NCBI GenBank assembly: GCA_947650365.1
Contig: CANTAL010000206.1
Location: 186,001 to 250,000, forward strand
Direction of reading: 5' to 3'
DNA: 64,000 nt
Source of the DNA: Chamaelirium japonicum
Lineage: Eukaryota > Streptophyta > Magnoliopsida > Liliales > Melanthiaceae
The position numbers and the translations under genes were made by a program. Of this stretch, positions 35,101 to 51,275 are shown piece by piece. Every line of letters starts with the position of its first letter. Within the stretch, counting starts at the first letter, position 1. The notes under the pieces were generated by a model that saw only the letters and a list, made by a program, of their open reading frames with translations, did not search any database and had not been told where the DNA came from.

Positions 35101-38100
35101 ATACATTCGTGCGAATAAATTAGAATGGATCGTACGAATGCATTAGAATGGATCATACAAATGAATTAGAAAGGTTATATTCGTGAGAATGAATTAGAGT
35201 GGATCGTACGAATGAATTAGAATCGATCATGCGAATGAATTTGAATGGATCGTACGAATGAATTAGAATGGATCGAACGAATGAATTAGAATGGATACAT
35301 TCGAGCGAATGAATTAGAATAGATCGTAGGAATGAATTAGAATGGATCATACGAATGAATTAGAATGGATCGTGCGAATGAATTAGAATGGATTGTACGA
35401 ATGAATTAGAATGGATACATTCGTACGAATGAATTAGAATGGATTGGACGAATAAATTAGACTGGATCATACGATTCATTCTAATTCATTCGTACGATCC
35501 ATTCTAATGCATTCGTACGATCCATTCTAATTCATTCGCACGATCCATTCTAATTCATTCGTATGATCCATTCTAATTTATTTGCACGAATATACGATCC
35601 ATTCTAATTTATTCGCAAGAATGTATCCATTCTAAATCATTCGTACAATCCATTCTAATTTATTCGTACAAATGTATCCATTCTAATTCATTCGTACGAT
35701 CCATTCTAATTCATTCGTACTATCCATTCTAATTCATTCGCATGATCCATTCGTACGATCCATTCTAATCCATTCGTCCGATCCATTCTAATTCATTCGC
35801 ACGATCCATTCTAACTCATTCGTACGATCCATTCTAATTCATTTGTACGATCCACTCTAATTTATTTGCACAAATATACGATCCATTCTAATTCATTCGC
35901 ACAAATGTATCCATTCTAATTCATTCGTATGATCTATTCTAATTCATTTGTATGATCTATTCTAATTCATTCGTACGAATGTAACCATTCTAATTCATTC
36001 GTACGATTCATTCTAATTCATTTGTATGAGCTATTCTAATTCATTCGTACGATCCATTCTAATTCATTCGTACAATCCATTCTAATTCATTCTCACAAAT
36101 GTAACCTTTCTAATTCATTTGTACGATGAATTCTAATTCATTCGTACGATCCATTCTAATCCATTTGTACGATCCATTCTAATCCATTCGTACGATCCAT
36201 TATATTTCATTCTCACAAATCTAACCTTTCTAAATCATTTGTACGATCCATTCTAATTCATTCGTACGATCCATTCTAATTTATTCGTACGATCCATTCT
36301 AATCCATTCGTAAGATCCATTCTAATCCATTCGTACGATCCATTCTAATTCATTTGTACGATCCATTCTAATCCATTTTAATTCATTCGTACTAATCCAT
36401 TCGTACGATCCATTCTAATTCATTAGTATGATCAATTCTAATTCATTCGCACGATCCATTCTAATTCATTCGTTCGATCCATTCTAATTCATTCGCAAGA
36501 ATGTAACCATTCTAATTCATTCGTACGATCCATTCTAATTCATTCGTAAAATCCATTCTAATTCATTTGCACAATCCATTCTAATTAATTCGCACGAATG
36601 TATCCATTCTAATTCATTTGAACGATCCATTATAATTCATTCCTATGATCTATTCTAATTCATTCGTACGATCCATTCTAATTCATTCGCTCGAATATAT
36701 CCATTCTAATTCATTCGTACAATCCATTCTAATTCATTCGTATGATCCATTCTAATTCATTCGGTGGATCCATTCTAATTCATTCGTACGACCCATTCTA
36801 ATTCATTCACACGATCCATTCTAATTTATTCGTACGATCTATTCTAATTCATTCGTACGATCTATTCTAATTCATTCGCATGATCCATTCTAATTCATTC
36901 GTACAATCCATTCAAATTCATTCGTACGATGCTATCTAATTTATTCGCACAAATGTATCTAGTCTAATTCATTCGTACAATGCGTTCTAATCCATTCGTA
37001 CGATCCATTCTAATTCATTCGTACAATCCATTCTAATTCATTCGTATGATCCATTCTAATTCATTCCTACGATCTATTCTAATTCCTTCACTCGAATGTA
37101 TCCATTCTAATTCATTCATTCAATCCATTCTAATTCATTCGTATGATCCATTCTAATTCATTCGCTCGAATGTATCCATTTTAATTCATTCATACGATCC
37201 ATTCTTATTCATTCGTACGATCCATTTAAATTCATTCGCATGATCCATTCTAATTCATTCGTACGATCCATTCTAATTCATTCGTACGATTCATTCTAAT
37301 TCATTTGCACGATCCATTCTAATTCATTCCTACGATCTATTCTAATTCATTCGTACGATCCATTCTAATTCATTCGCACGATCCATTCTAATTCATTCGC
37401 ACGATCCATTCTAATTCATTCCTACGATCCATTCTAATTCATTCGCACAAATGTATCATACGAATGAATTAGAATGGATCATACAAATGAATTAGAATGG
37501 ATCGTACGAATGGATCATGCGAATGAATTAGAATGAATTGTGCGAATGAATTAGAATGGATCATACGAATGAATTAGAATAGATCGTAGGAATGAATTAG
37601 AATGGATCGTGCGAATGAATTAAAATGAATCGTACGAATGAATTAGAATGGATCGTACGAATGAATTAGAATGGATCGTGCGAATGAATTAGAATGGATC
37701 GTATGAATGAATTAGAATAGATCGTGCGAATGAATTAGAATAGATCATACAAATGAATTAGAAAGGTTACATTCGTGAGAATGAATTAGAATGGATCGTA
37801 CGAATGAATTAGAATGGATCGTACGAATGAATTAGAATGGATCATACGAATGAATTAGAATGGATCTTAGGAATGAATTAGAATGGATCGTACGAATGAA
37901 TTAGAATGGATACATTCGAGCGAATGAATTAGAATGGATCGTATGAATGAATTAGAATGGATCATAGGAATGAATTAGAATGGATCGTGCAAATGAATTA
38001 GAATGGATACATTCGTGCGAATGAATTAGAATGGATTGTAGGAATGATCTATAATGGATCGTACGAATGAATTAGAATGGTTACATTCGTGCGAATGAAT

Positions 38101-41100
38101 TAGAATGGATCGTACAAATGGATTAGAATGGAACGTACGAATGGATTAGAATGGATCGTACGAATGAATTAGAACGGATCGTACAAATGAATTAGAAAGG
38201 TTAGATTTGTGAGAATAAATTAGAATGGATCGTGCGAATGAATTAGAATGGATCGGACGAATGAATTAGAATGGATCGTACGATTCATTCTAATTCATTC
38301 GTACGATCCATTCTAATGCATTCGTACGATCTATTCTAATTCATTCGCACGAATGTAACCATTCTAATTCATTCGTACGATTCATTCATTCGTATGAGCT
38401 ATTCTAATTCATTCGTACGATCCATTCTAATTCATTCCTACGATCCATTCTAATCCATTCGTACGATCCATTCTAATTCATTCGTACGATTCATTCTAAT
38501 TCATTCTCACAAATGTAACCTTTCTAATTCATTTGTACGATCCATTCTAATTCATTCGTACGATCCATTCTAATCCATTCGTATGATCTATTCTAATTTA
38601 TTCTAATTCATTCGTACGATCCATTCGTATGATCCATTCTAATTCATTCGCACAAATTAATCTATTTTAATTCATTCGTACGATCCATTCTAATTTATTC
38701 ATACGATCCATTCTAATTCATTCGTACGATCCATTCTAATTCATTCGTACGATCCATTCTAATTCATTCGCATGAATATATCTATTCTAATTCACTCGTA
38801 TGATCCATTCTAATTTATTCGCACGATCTATTCTAATTCATTCGTACGATCCATTCTAATTAATTCGCACGATCTATTCTAATTTATTCGTACGATCCAT
38901 TCTAATTCATTCGTACGATCTATTCTAATTCATTCGCACGATCCATTCTAATTCATTCGTACGATCCATTCGTACGCATGAATTAGAATGGATCATACTA
39001 ATGAATTAGAAAGGTTACATTCGTGAGAATGAATTAGAATGGATCGAGGGAATGAATTAGAATTGATCATACGAATGAATTAGAATGGATCGTACGAATG
39101 AATTAGATTGCATCGTACGATCCATTATAATTCATTCGCACGATCCATTCTAATTCATTCGCACGAATGTAACCATTCTAATTCATTCGTACGATCCATT
39201 CTAATTCATTCGTACGAATGTAACCTTTCTAATTCGTTCGTACGATCCATTCTAATTCATTCGTACGATCCATTCTAATTCATTCCTACGATCCATTCTA
39301 ATTCATTTGCTCGAATGTATCCATTCTAATTCATTCGTACGATCCATTCTAATCCATTCGTACGATCCATTCTAATTCATTCGCACGATCCATTCAAATT
39401 CATTCGCATGATCCATTCTAATTCGTTCGTACGATCCATTCTAATTCGTTCGTACGATCCATTCTAATTCATTCGCATGATCCATTTAAATTCATTCGCA
39501 CGATCCAGTCTAATTCTTTCATATGATCCATTCTAATTCATTCGCACGAATGTATCCATTCTAGTTCATTCGTACGCTCCATTCTTATTCATCGCACAAA
39601 TGTATCCATTCTAATTCATTTGCACGATCCATTCTAATTCATTTCTATGATCCATTCTAATTCATTCGTACGATCCATTCTAATTCATTCGCACGAATAT
39701 ATCCATTCTAATTCATTCGTATGATCCATTCTAATTCATTCGCACGATCCGTTCTAATTCATTCGCACAATCCATTCGTAAGATCCATCATACGATCCAT
39801 TCATATTCATTTGCATGATCCATTCTAATTCATTCGTACGATCCATTCTAATTCATTCTCACGAATGTAACCTTTCTAATTCATTTGTAAGATCCATTCT
39901 AATTCATTCGTATGATACATTTGTGCGAATGAATTAGAATGGATCATACGATTGAATTTGAATGGATCGTACGAATAAATTAGAATGGAGCGTACGAATG
40001 AACTAGAATGAATTAGAATGGAGCGTACGAATGAATTAGAATGGAGCGTACGAATGAACTAGAATGGATACATTCGTGCGAATGAATTAGAATGGATCAT
40101 ATGAAAGAATTAGAATGGATCGTGCGAATGATTTAGAAAGGATCGTACGAATGAATTAGAATGGATCCTACGAATGAATTAGAATGGATCGTATGAACGA
40201 ATTAGAATGGATTGTATGAACGAATTAGAATGGATCGTACAAATAAATTAGAATGGATACATTCGAGCGAATGAATTAGAATGGATCGTACGAATGAATT
40301 AGAATGGATCGTGCAAAGGAATTAGAATGGATACATTTGTGCGAATGAATTAGAATGGATCGTAGGAATGAATTAGAATGGATCGTACGAATGAATTAGA
40401 ATGGTTACATTCGTGCGAATGAATTAGAATGGATCGTACGAATGGATTAGAATGGATCGTACAAATGTATTAGAAAGGTTACATTTGTGAGAATGAATTA
40501 GAATGGATCATACGAATGAATTAGAATGGATCGTACGAATGGATTAGAATTGATCGTACGAATGAATTAGAATGGATCATGCGAATGAATTAGAATGGAT
40601 TGTACGAATGAATTAGAATGGATTCATTTGTGCGAATGAATTAGAATGGATCGTGCGAATGAATTAGAATGGATCGTACGAATGAATTAGAATAGATAAA
40701 TTTATGCGAATGAATTAGAATGGATTGAACAAATGAATTAGAATGGATACGTTTGTGCGAATGAATTAGAATAGATCATACGAATGAATTAGAATGGATC
40801 ATAGGAATGACTTAGAATGGATCGTGCAAATGAATTAGAATGGATACATTCGTGCGAATGAATTAGAATGGATCGTAGGAATGAATTAGAATGGATCGTA
40901 CGAATGAATTAGAATGGATTATAGGAATGAATTAGAATGGATCCTACGAATGGATTAGAATGGATCGTTCGAATGAATTAGAATGGATCGTACGAATGGA
41001 TTAGAATGGAGCGTACGAATGAATTAGAATGGAGCGTACGAATGAACTAGAATGGATACATTCGTTCGAATGAAATAGAATGGATCATATGAAAGAATTA

Positions 41101-44100
41101 GAATGGATCGTGTGAATGAATTAGAATGGATCGTACGAATGAATTAGAATGGATCGTGCGAATGAATTAGAATGGATCGTACGAATGAATTAGAAAGGTT
41201 ACATTCTAATTCAATCGTATGATCCATTCTAATTCATTCGCACGATCCATTCGTACGATCCATTCTAATCATTAGAATGGATACATTCGTGCGAATGAAT
41301 TAGAATCGATCGTACAAATGAATTAGAATGGATCGTACGAATGAATTAGATCGTACGACTGAATTAGAATGGATCGTACGAATGAATTAAAATGGATACA
41401 TTCACACGACTGAATTAGAATGGATCGTGCGAATTAATTAGAATGAATCGTACGAATGAATTTGAATGGATACATTTGTGCGAATGAATTAGAATGGATC
41501 GTACGAATGAATTAGAATGTATCGTATGAATGAATTAGAATGGATCATGCGAATGAATTTGAATGGATCGTACGAATGAATTAGAATGGATCGTATGAAA
41601 GAATAACTATGGATCGTACGAATGAATTAGAATGGATCATGCGAATGAATTAGAATGGATTGTACGAATGAATTAGAATGGATACATTTGTGCGAATGAA
41701 TTTAAATGGATCGTGCGAATGAATTTGAATGGATCGTACGAATGAATTAGAATAGATCGTGTGAATGAATTAGAATGGTTACATTCGTGCAAATGAATTA
41801 GAATGGATCGTACGAATGAATTAGAATGGATCATATGAATGAATTAGAATGGATCATACGAATGAATTAGAATGGATCGTGCGAATGAATTAGAATGGAT
41901 TGTACGAATGAATTAGAATGGATACATTCGAGCGAATGAATTAGAATGGATCGTATGAATGAATTAGAATGGATCATAGGAATGAATTAGAATTGATCGT
42001 GCAAATGAATTAGAATGGATACATTCGTGCGATTGAATTAGAATGGATCGTTGGAATGAATTAGAATGGTTCATACAAATGAATTAGAATGGATCGTGCG
42101 AATGAATTAGAATGGATCGTACGAATGAATTAGAATGGATCATAGGAATGAATTAGAATGGATCGTGAAAATGAATTAGAATGGATACATTCATGCGAAT
42201 GAATTAGAATGGATCGTAGGAATGAATAAGAATGGATCGTACGAATGAATTAGAATGGATCGTGCGAATGAATTAGAAAGGATCGTACGAATGAATTAGA
42301 ATGGATCGTACGAACGAATTAGAATGGATCGTATGAACGAATTAGAATGGATCGTACGAATGAATTAGAATGGATACATTCGAGCGAATGAATTAGAATG
42401 GATCGTACGAATGAATTAGAATGGATCATAGGAATGAATTAGAATGGATCGTGCAAATGAATTAGAATGGATACATTCGTGCGAATGAATTAGAATGGAT
42501 CGTAGGAATGAATAAAAATGGGTCGTACGAATGAATTAGAATGGATCGTACGGATGAATTAGAATGGATCGTGTTAATGAATTTGAATGGATCGTACGAA
42601 TGAATTAGAAAGGATCGTGTGAATGAATTAGAATGAATCGTACGAATGCATTAGAATGGATCGTACGAATGAATTAGAATGAATCGTATGATCCATTCTA
42701 ATTCATTCGTCTGATCCATTCTAATTCATTCGCACGAATGTATCCATTCTAATTCATTCGTACGATCCATTCTAATTCATTCTTACGATCCATTCTAATT
42801 CCTTCGCACGAATGTATCCATTCTAATTCATTTGCACGATCCATTCTAATTCATTCCTATGATCCATTCTAATTCATTTGCACGATCCATTCTAATTCAT
42901 TCGCACGATCAATTCTAATTCATTCGTACGATCCATTCTAATTCATTCGCACGAATGTATCCATTCTAATTCATTCGTACAATCCATTCTATTTCATTCG
43001 CATGATCCATTCTAATTCATTCGTATGATCTATTCTAATTCATTCGCTCGAATGTATCCATTCTAATTCATTTATACAATCCATTCTAATTCATTCGCAT
43101 GATCCATTCTAATTCATTCGTATGATCCATTCTAATTCATTCCTACGATCTATTCTAATTCATTCGCTCGAATGTATCCATTCTAATCAATTCGTACGAT
43201 CCATTCTAATTCATTCGTACGATCCATTCTAATTCATTATCCATTCTAATTAATGTATATGTATCCACTCTAATTCATTCGTACGATCCATTCTAATTCA
43301 TTCGTACGATCCATTCTAATTCATTCGCTCGTATGTATCCATTCTAATTCATTCGTACGATCCATTCTAATTCGTTCATACAATCCACTCTAATTCGTTC
43401 GTACGATCCATTCTAATTCGTTCGTACGATTCATTCTAATTCATTCGTACGATCCATTCTAATGCATTCGTACGATTCATTCTTATTCATTCGCACAATC
43501 CATTCTAATTCATTCGTATGATCCATTCTAATTCATTCCTACGATCTATTCTAAATCATTCGCTCGAATGTAACCTTTCTAATTAGAATGGATCGTACAA
43601 ATGAATTAGAAAGGTTACATTCGTGAGAATGAATTTGAATGGATCATACGAATGAATTAGAAAGGATTGTATGAATGAATTAGAATGGATACATTCATGC
43701 GAATGAATTAGAATGGATCGAATGAATTAGAATGGATCGTACGATTCATTCTCGCATGAATTTATCCATTCTAATTCATTTGTACAATCCATTCTAATTC
43801 ATTTGCACGATCCATTCTAATTCATTCGTATGATCCATTCTAATTCATTCCGACGATCTATTCTAATTCATTCGCTCGAATGTATCCATTCTAATTCATC
43901 CGTTCGATCCATTATAATTCATTCGTATGATCTATTCAAATTCATTCATACGATCCATTCTAATTCATTCTCATGAATGTAACCTTTCTAATTCATTTGT
44001 ATGATCCATTCTAATTCATTCATACGATCCATTCTAATCCATTGGTACGATCCATTCTAATTCATTCGCACGATCCATTCTAATTCATTCGTATGATCCA

Positions 44101-47100
44101 TTCTAATTTATTTGCACGAATATACGATAAATTCTAATTTATTCGCAAGAATGTATCCATTCTAATTCATTCGTACAATCCATTCTAATTTATTCGTACA
44201 AATGTATCCATTCTAATTCATTCGTACGATCCATTCTAATTTATTCGTACGATCCATTCTATTTCATTCGCACGAATGTATCCATTCTAATTCATTCGTA
44301 CAATCCATTCTAATTCATTCGCACGATCCATTCTAATTCATTCGTATGATCCATTCTAATTCATTCCTACGATCTATTCTAATTCATTCGCTCGAATGTA
44401 TCCATTCTAATTCATTCGTTCGATCCATTCTAATTCATTAGTACGAACCATTCTAATTCATTCGTACGATCCATTCTAATCCATTCTTACAATCCATTCA
44501 AATCCATTCGTACGATCCATTCGAATTCATTCGTACGATCCAGTCTAATTCATTCTCACAAATGTAACCATTCTAATTCATTTGTACGATCCATTCTAAT
44601 TCATTCGTACGATCCATTCTAATTCGTTCGCACAATTCATTCGTACGATCCATTCTATTCATTCGTACGAATGAATTTGAATGGATCATACAAATGAATT
44701 AGAAAGGTTATATTCGTGAGAATGAATTAGAATGGATACATTTATGCGAATGAATTAGAATAGATTAGAATGGATCGTACGAATGGATTAGAATCCATTC
44801 TAATTCATTTGTATGATCCATTCTAATTCATCGCACGATCCATTCTAATTTATTCGCTCGAATGTATCCATTCTAATTCATTCGTACGATCCATTCTAAT
44901 TCATTCGTCCGATCCATTCTAATTCATTCGCACGAATGTATCCATTCTAATTCATTTGTACAATCCATTCTAATTCATTCGCACGATCCATTCTAATTCA
45001 TTCATATGATCCATTCTAATTCATTCCAACGATCTATTCTAATACATTCGCTCGAATGTATCCATTCTAATTCATTCGTTCGATCCATTCTAATTCATTC
45101 GTATGATCCATTCAAATTCATTCGCATGATCCATTCTAATTCATTCGTACGATCCATTCTAATTCAATCGTATGATCCATTCTAATTCATTCGCACAAAT
45201 GTATCCATTTTAATTCAATCGTACGATCCATTCAAATTTATTCATACGATCCATTCTAATTCATTCGCACGATCCATTCTAATTCATTCGTACGATCCAT
45301 TCTAATCCATTCGTAGGAATGGATTAGAATGGATACATTCGTACAATCCATTCTAATTCATTTGTACGATCGATTCTAATTAATTCGCACGAATGAATTA
45401 GAATGGATACATTCGTGCGAATGAATTAGAATGGATCGTACGAATGAATTAGAATGGATCGTATGAATGAATTAGAATGGATACATTCGTGCGAATGAAT
45501 TATAATGGATCGTACGAATGAATTAGAATGGATCGTGCGAATGAATTAGAATTGATCATACGAATGAATTAGAATGGATCGTACGAATGAATTAGAATGG
45601 ATACATTCATGCAAATGAATTAGGATGGATCGTACAAACGAATTAGATTGGATCGGACGAATGAATTAGAATGGATCGTACGATTCATTCTAATTCATTC
45701 GTACGATCCATTGTAATGCATTCGTACGAGCGAATGAATTAGAATGGATCGTACGAATGAATTAGAATGGATCATAGAAATGAATTAGAATGGATCGTGC
45801 AAATGAATTAGAATGGATACATTTGTGCGAATGAATTAGAATGGATCGTAGGAATGAATTAGAATGGATCGTACAAATGAATTAGAATGGATACATTCGA
45901 GCGAATGAATTAGAATAGATCGTAGGAATGAATTAGAATGGATCGTACGAATGAATTAGAATGGATCTTGCGAATGAATTAGAATGGATCGTACGAATGA
46001 ATTTGAATGGATCGTGCGAATGAATTTGAATGGATCGTACGAATGAATTAGAATGGATCGAACGAATGAATTAGAATGGATACATTTGTGCGAATGAATT
46101 AGAATGGATCGTGCGAATGAATTAGATTAGATCGTACGAATGGATTAGAATGAATCGTACGAATGAATTAGAATGGATCGTGCGAATGAAAGGTTACATT
46201 TGTGAGAATGAATTAGAATGGATCGTACGAATGGATTAGAATGGATCGTACGAATGGATTAGAATGGATCGTACGAATGAATTAGAATGGTTCATACAAA
46301 TGAATTAGAAAGGTTACATTCGTGAGAATGAATTAGAATGGATCGTACAAATGAATTAGAATGGATCATGAGAATGAATTTGAATGGATCGTACGAATGA
46401 ATTAGAATGGATCAAACGAATGAATTAGAATGGATACATTCGAGCCAATAAATTAGAATAGATCATAGGAATAAATTAGAATGGATCGTACGAATGAATT
46501 AGAATGGATACATTTGTGCGAATGAATTAGAATGGATCATACGAATGGATTAGAATGGATCGTACGAATGGATTAGTATGGATCGTACGTATGGATTAGA
46601 ATGGATCGTACGAATGAATTAGAATGGATACATTCGAGCGAATGAATTAGAATGGATCGTACGAATGAATTAGAATGGATCATAGGAATGAATTAGAATG
46701 GATCGTGCAAATGAATTAGAATGGATACATTCGTGCGAATGAATTAGAATGGATCGTAGGAATGAATTAGAATGGATCATACGAATGAATTAGAATGGTT
46801 ACATTCGTGCAAATGAATTAGAATGGATCGTACGAATGAATTAGAATGGATCATAGGAATGAATTAGAATGGATCGTGCAAAGGAATTAGAATGGATACA
46901 TTCGTGCGAATGAATTAGAATGGATCGTAGGAATGAATTAGAATGGATCATATGAATGAATTAGAATGGTTACATTCGTGCGAATGAATTAGAATGGATC
47001 GTACGAATAAATTAGAATGGATCGTACGAATGGATTAGAATGGATCGTATGAATGGATTAGAACGCATTGTACGAATGAATTAGAATGGATCGTACGAAT

Positions 47101-47431
47101 GGATTAGAATGGATCGTACGAATGAATTAGAATGGATACATTCGAGCGAATGAATTAGAATGGATCGTACGAATGAATTAGAATGGATCATAGGAATGAA
47201 TTAGAATGGATCGTACTAATGGATTAGAAAAGATCGAACGAATGAATTAGAATGGATACATTCTAGCGAATGAAATAGAATAGATCATAGGAATGAATTA
47301 GAATGGATTATACGAATGAATTATAATGGATCGTGCGAATGAATTTGAATGGATTGTACGAATGAATTAGAATGGATACATTCGTGCGAATGAATTAGAA
47401 TGGATCGGACGAATGAATTAGAATGGATCGT

Positions 47432-50400
47432 ACGATTCATTCTAATTCGTTCGTACGATCCATTCTAATTCATTCGTATGATCCATTCTAACTCATTCGG
47501 TGGATCCATTCTAATTCATTTGTACGATCCATTGAAATTCATTCGCACGATCCATTCTAATTCATTCATACAATGCGTTCTAATCCATTCGTACGATCCA
47601 TTCTAATTCATTCCTATGATCCATTCTCATTCATTCGTACGATCCATTCTAATTCATTCGCTCGAATGTATCCATTCTAATTCATTCGTACAATCCATTC
47701 TAATTCATTCACACGATCCATTCTAATTCATTCGTATGATCCATTCTAATTCATTCCTACGATCTATTCTAATTCATTCGCTCGAATGTATCCATTCTAA
47801 TTCATTCGTTCGATCCATTCTAATTCATTCGTACGATCCATTCTAATTCATTCGTACGATCCATTCTAATTCATTCGTACAAATGTATCTATTCTAATTC
47901 ATTCGTACAATGCGTTCTAATCCATTCGTACGATCCATTCTAATCCATTCGTACGATCCATTCTAATTCATTCGCAAGAATATAACCATTCTAATTCATT
48001 CATATGATCCATTCTAATTCATTCATACGATCCATTCTAATTCATTCGTATGATCCATTCTAATTCGTTCGTATGATCCATTCTAATTCATTCGTACGAT
48101 ACATTCTAATTCATTCTCACAAATATAACCTTTCTAATTTATTTGTACGATCCATTCTAATTCATTCGTATGATCCATTCTAATCCATTCATACGATCCA
48201 TTCTAAACCATTCGTACGATCTATTCTAATTCATTCGCACGAATGTAACTATTCTAATTCATTCGTACGATCCATTCTAATTCATTCCTACGATCCATTC
48301 TAATTCATTCGCACAAATGTATTCATTCTAATTCATTTGTACGATCCATTCTAATGCATTCGTACGATTCATTCTAATTCATTTGCACGATCCATTCTAA
48401 TTCATTCGTACGATCCATTCTTTTTCATTCATACGATCCATTCTAATTTATTCGCACAAATGTAACCTTTCTAATTCATTTGTACGATCCATTCTAATTC
48501 ATTCCTACGATCTATTCTAATTCATTTGCTCGAATGTATCTATTCTAATTCATTCGTTCGATCCATTCGAATTCATTCGTACGATCCATTCTAATTCATT
48601 CGTACGATGCAATCTAATTCATTCGCACAAATGTATCTATTCTAATCCATTCGTACGATCCATTCTAATCGATTCGTACGATCCATTCTAATTCATTCGC
48701 ACGAATGTAACCATTCTAATTCATTCGTACGATCCATTCTAATTCATTCGTACGATCCATTCTAATTCGTTCGTATGATCCATTCTAATTCATTCGTACG
48801 AACCATTCTAATTCATTCTCACAAATATAACCTTTCTAATTCATTTGTACGATCCATTCTAATTCATTCGTACGATCTATTCTAATCCATTCGTACGATC
48901 CATTCTAATGCAATCGTGCGATTCATTCTAATTCATTCGCATAAATATATCCATTCTAATTCATTCGTACGATCCATTCTAATTCATTCGCACGATCCAT
49001 TCTAATTCATTCGCACAAATGTATCCATTCTAATTCATTCGTACGATCCATTCTAATGCATTCGTACGATTCATTCTAATTCATTCGCACGGTCCATTCT
49101 AATTCATTCGTACGATCCATTCTTATTCATTCATACGATCCATTCTAATTCATTCGCACAAATGTAACCTTTCTAATTCATTTGTACGATCCATTCTAAT
49201 TCATTCCTACGATCTATTCTAATTCATTCACTCGAATGTATCCATTCTAATTCATTCGTTCGATCCATTCTAATTCATTCGTACGATCCTTTCTAATTCA
49301 TTCGCATGATCCATTCTAATTCTTTCATATGATCCATTCTAATTCATTCGCACGAATGTATCCATTCTAGTTCATTCGTACGATCCATTCTAATTCATTC
49401 CTACGATCCAGTCAAATTCATTCGCACGAATGTATCTATTCTAATTCATTCGTACGATCCATTCTAATCCATTCGTACGATCTATTCTAAATCATTCGTA
49501 CAATCCATTCTAATTCTTTCGCATGAATGTAACCATTCTAATTCATTCATACGATCCATTCTAATTCATTCGCACAATCCATTCTAATTCATTCGTATGA
49601 TCCATTCTAATTCATTCGTACGATCCATTCTAATTCGTTCATACGATCCTTTCTAATTTGTTCGTATGATTCATTCTAATTCATTCGTTCGATCCATTCT
49701 AATTCATTCGTACGATCCATTCTAATCTATTCGTACGATCCATTCTAATTCATTCGCACGAATGTAACCATTCTAATTCATTCGTATGATCCATTCTAAT
49801 TCATTCGTACGATCCATTCTAATTCATTCGTACGATCCATTCTAATTTATTTGCACAATCCATTCGTATGATCCATTCTAATTCATTCGTACAAATGTAT
49901 CTATTCTAATTCATTCGTACAATGCGTTCTAATCCATTCGTACGATCCATTCTAATCCATTCGTACGATCCATTCTAATCCATTCGTACGATCCATTCTA
50001 ATTCATTCGTACGATCCATTATAATCCATTTTAATTCATTCGTACTAATCCACTCGTACGATCCATTCTAATTCATTCGTATGATCAATTCTAATTCATT
50101 CGCACGATCCATTCTAATTCATTGGTACAATCCATTCTAATTCATTCGCACGAATGTAACCATTCTAATTCATTCGTACGATCCATTCTAATTCATTCGT
50201 ACAATCCATTATAATTCATTCGCACGATCAATTCTAATTCATTCGCACGAATGTATCCATTCTAATTCATTTGCACGATCCATTCTAATTCATTCCTATG
50301 ATCCATTCTAATTCATTCGTACGATCCATTCTAACTCATTCGCTCGAATGTATCCATTCTAATTCATTCGTACGATCCATTCTAATTCATTCGTATGATC

Positions 50401-51275
50401 CATTCTAATTCATTCGGTTGATCCATTCTAATTCATTCGTACGATCCATTCTAATTCATTCGCATAATCCATCTAATTTATTTGTATGATCCATTCTAAT
50501 TCATTCGTACGATCTATTCTAATTCATTCGCATGATCCATTCTAATTCATTCGTACGATCCATTCTAATTCATTCGTACAATCGATTCAAATTCATTCGT
50601 ACGATGCAATCTAATTCATTCGCACAAATGTATCTATTCTAATTCATTCGTACAATGCGTTCTAATCCATTCGTACGATGCATTCTAATTCATTCGTACA
50701 ATTCATTCTAATTCATTCGCACGATCCATTCAAATTCATTCGTATGATCCATTCTAATTCATTCCTATGATCTATTCTAATTCATTCGCTCGAATGTATC
50801 CATTCTAATTCATTCGTTCGATCCATTCTAATTCATTCGTATGATCCATTCTAATCCATTCGCTCGAATGTATCCATTCTAATTCATTCGTACGATCCAT
50901 TCATATTCATTCGTACGATCCATTCAAATTCATTCGCATGATCCATTCTAATTCATTCGTACGATCCATTCAATTCATTCTCACGAATGTAACCTTTCTA
51001 ATTCATTTGTATGATCCATTATAATTCATTCGCACGATCCATTCTAATTCATTCGTACGATCCATTCTAATTCATTCCCACGATCCATTCTAATTCATTC
51101 GTACGATCCATTCTAATTCATTCGTACGATTCATTCTAATTCATTCGCACGATCCATTCTAATTCATTCCTACGATCCATTCTAATTCATTCGTACGATC
51201 CATTCTAATTCATTCGCACGATCCATTCTAATTCATTCGCACGATCCATTCTAATTCATTCGCACAAATGTATCG
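47432..51275 (-). repeat. Longest single-orientation satellite block (3.8 kb)
   Basis: All units read as CCATTCTAATTCATTCG on the plus strand without a strand change, the longest such stretch in the window. It contains repeated sub-blocks, such as CACAAATGTATCTATTC plus ACAATGCGTTCTAATCC near 47880, 49890 and 50620. Confidence 0.9.

Larger units (their letters stand above)
29324..47431. repeat. 23/28-bp satellite array, right block A
   Basis: Continues the left array in the same minus orientation and phase as before the insertion. Strand changes lie near 32833, 33980, 35019, 35471, 37457, 38281, 38975, 39117, 39920, 41203, 41268, 42688, 43582, 43741, 44666, 44793, 45314, 45341, 45388, 45681, 45726 and 47432. 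Many +/- changes are centred on ATCGTACGAT. Open frames of about 65 codons are repeat read-through (the 23-bp period returns to frame every 69 bp) and are not genes. Nothing but satellite is present. Confidence 0.97.
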
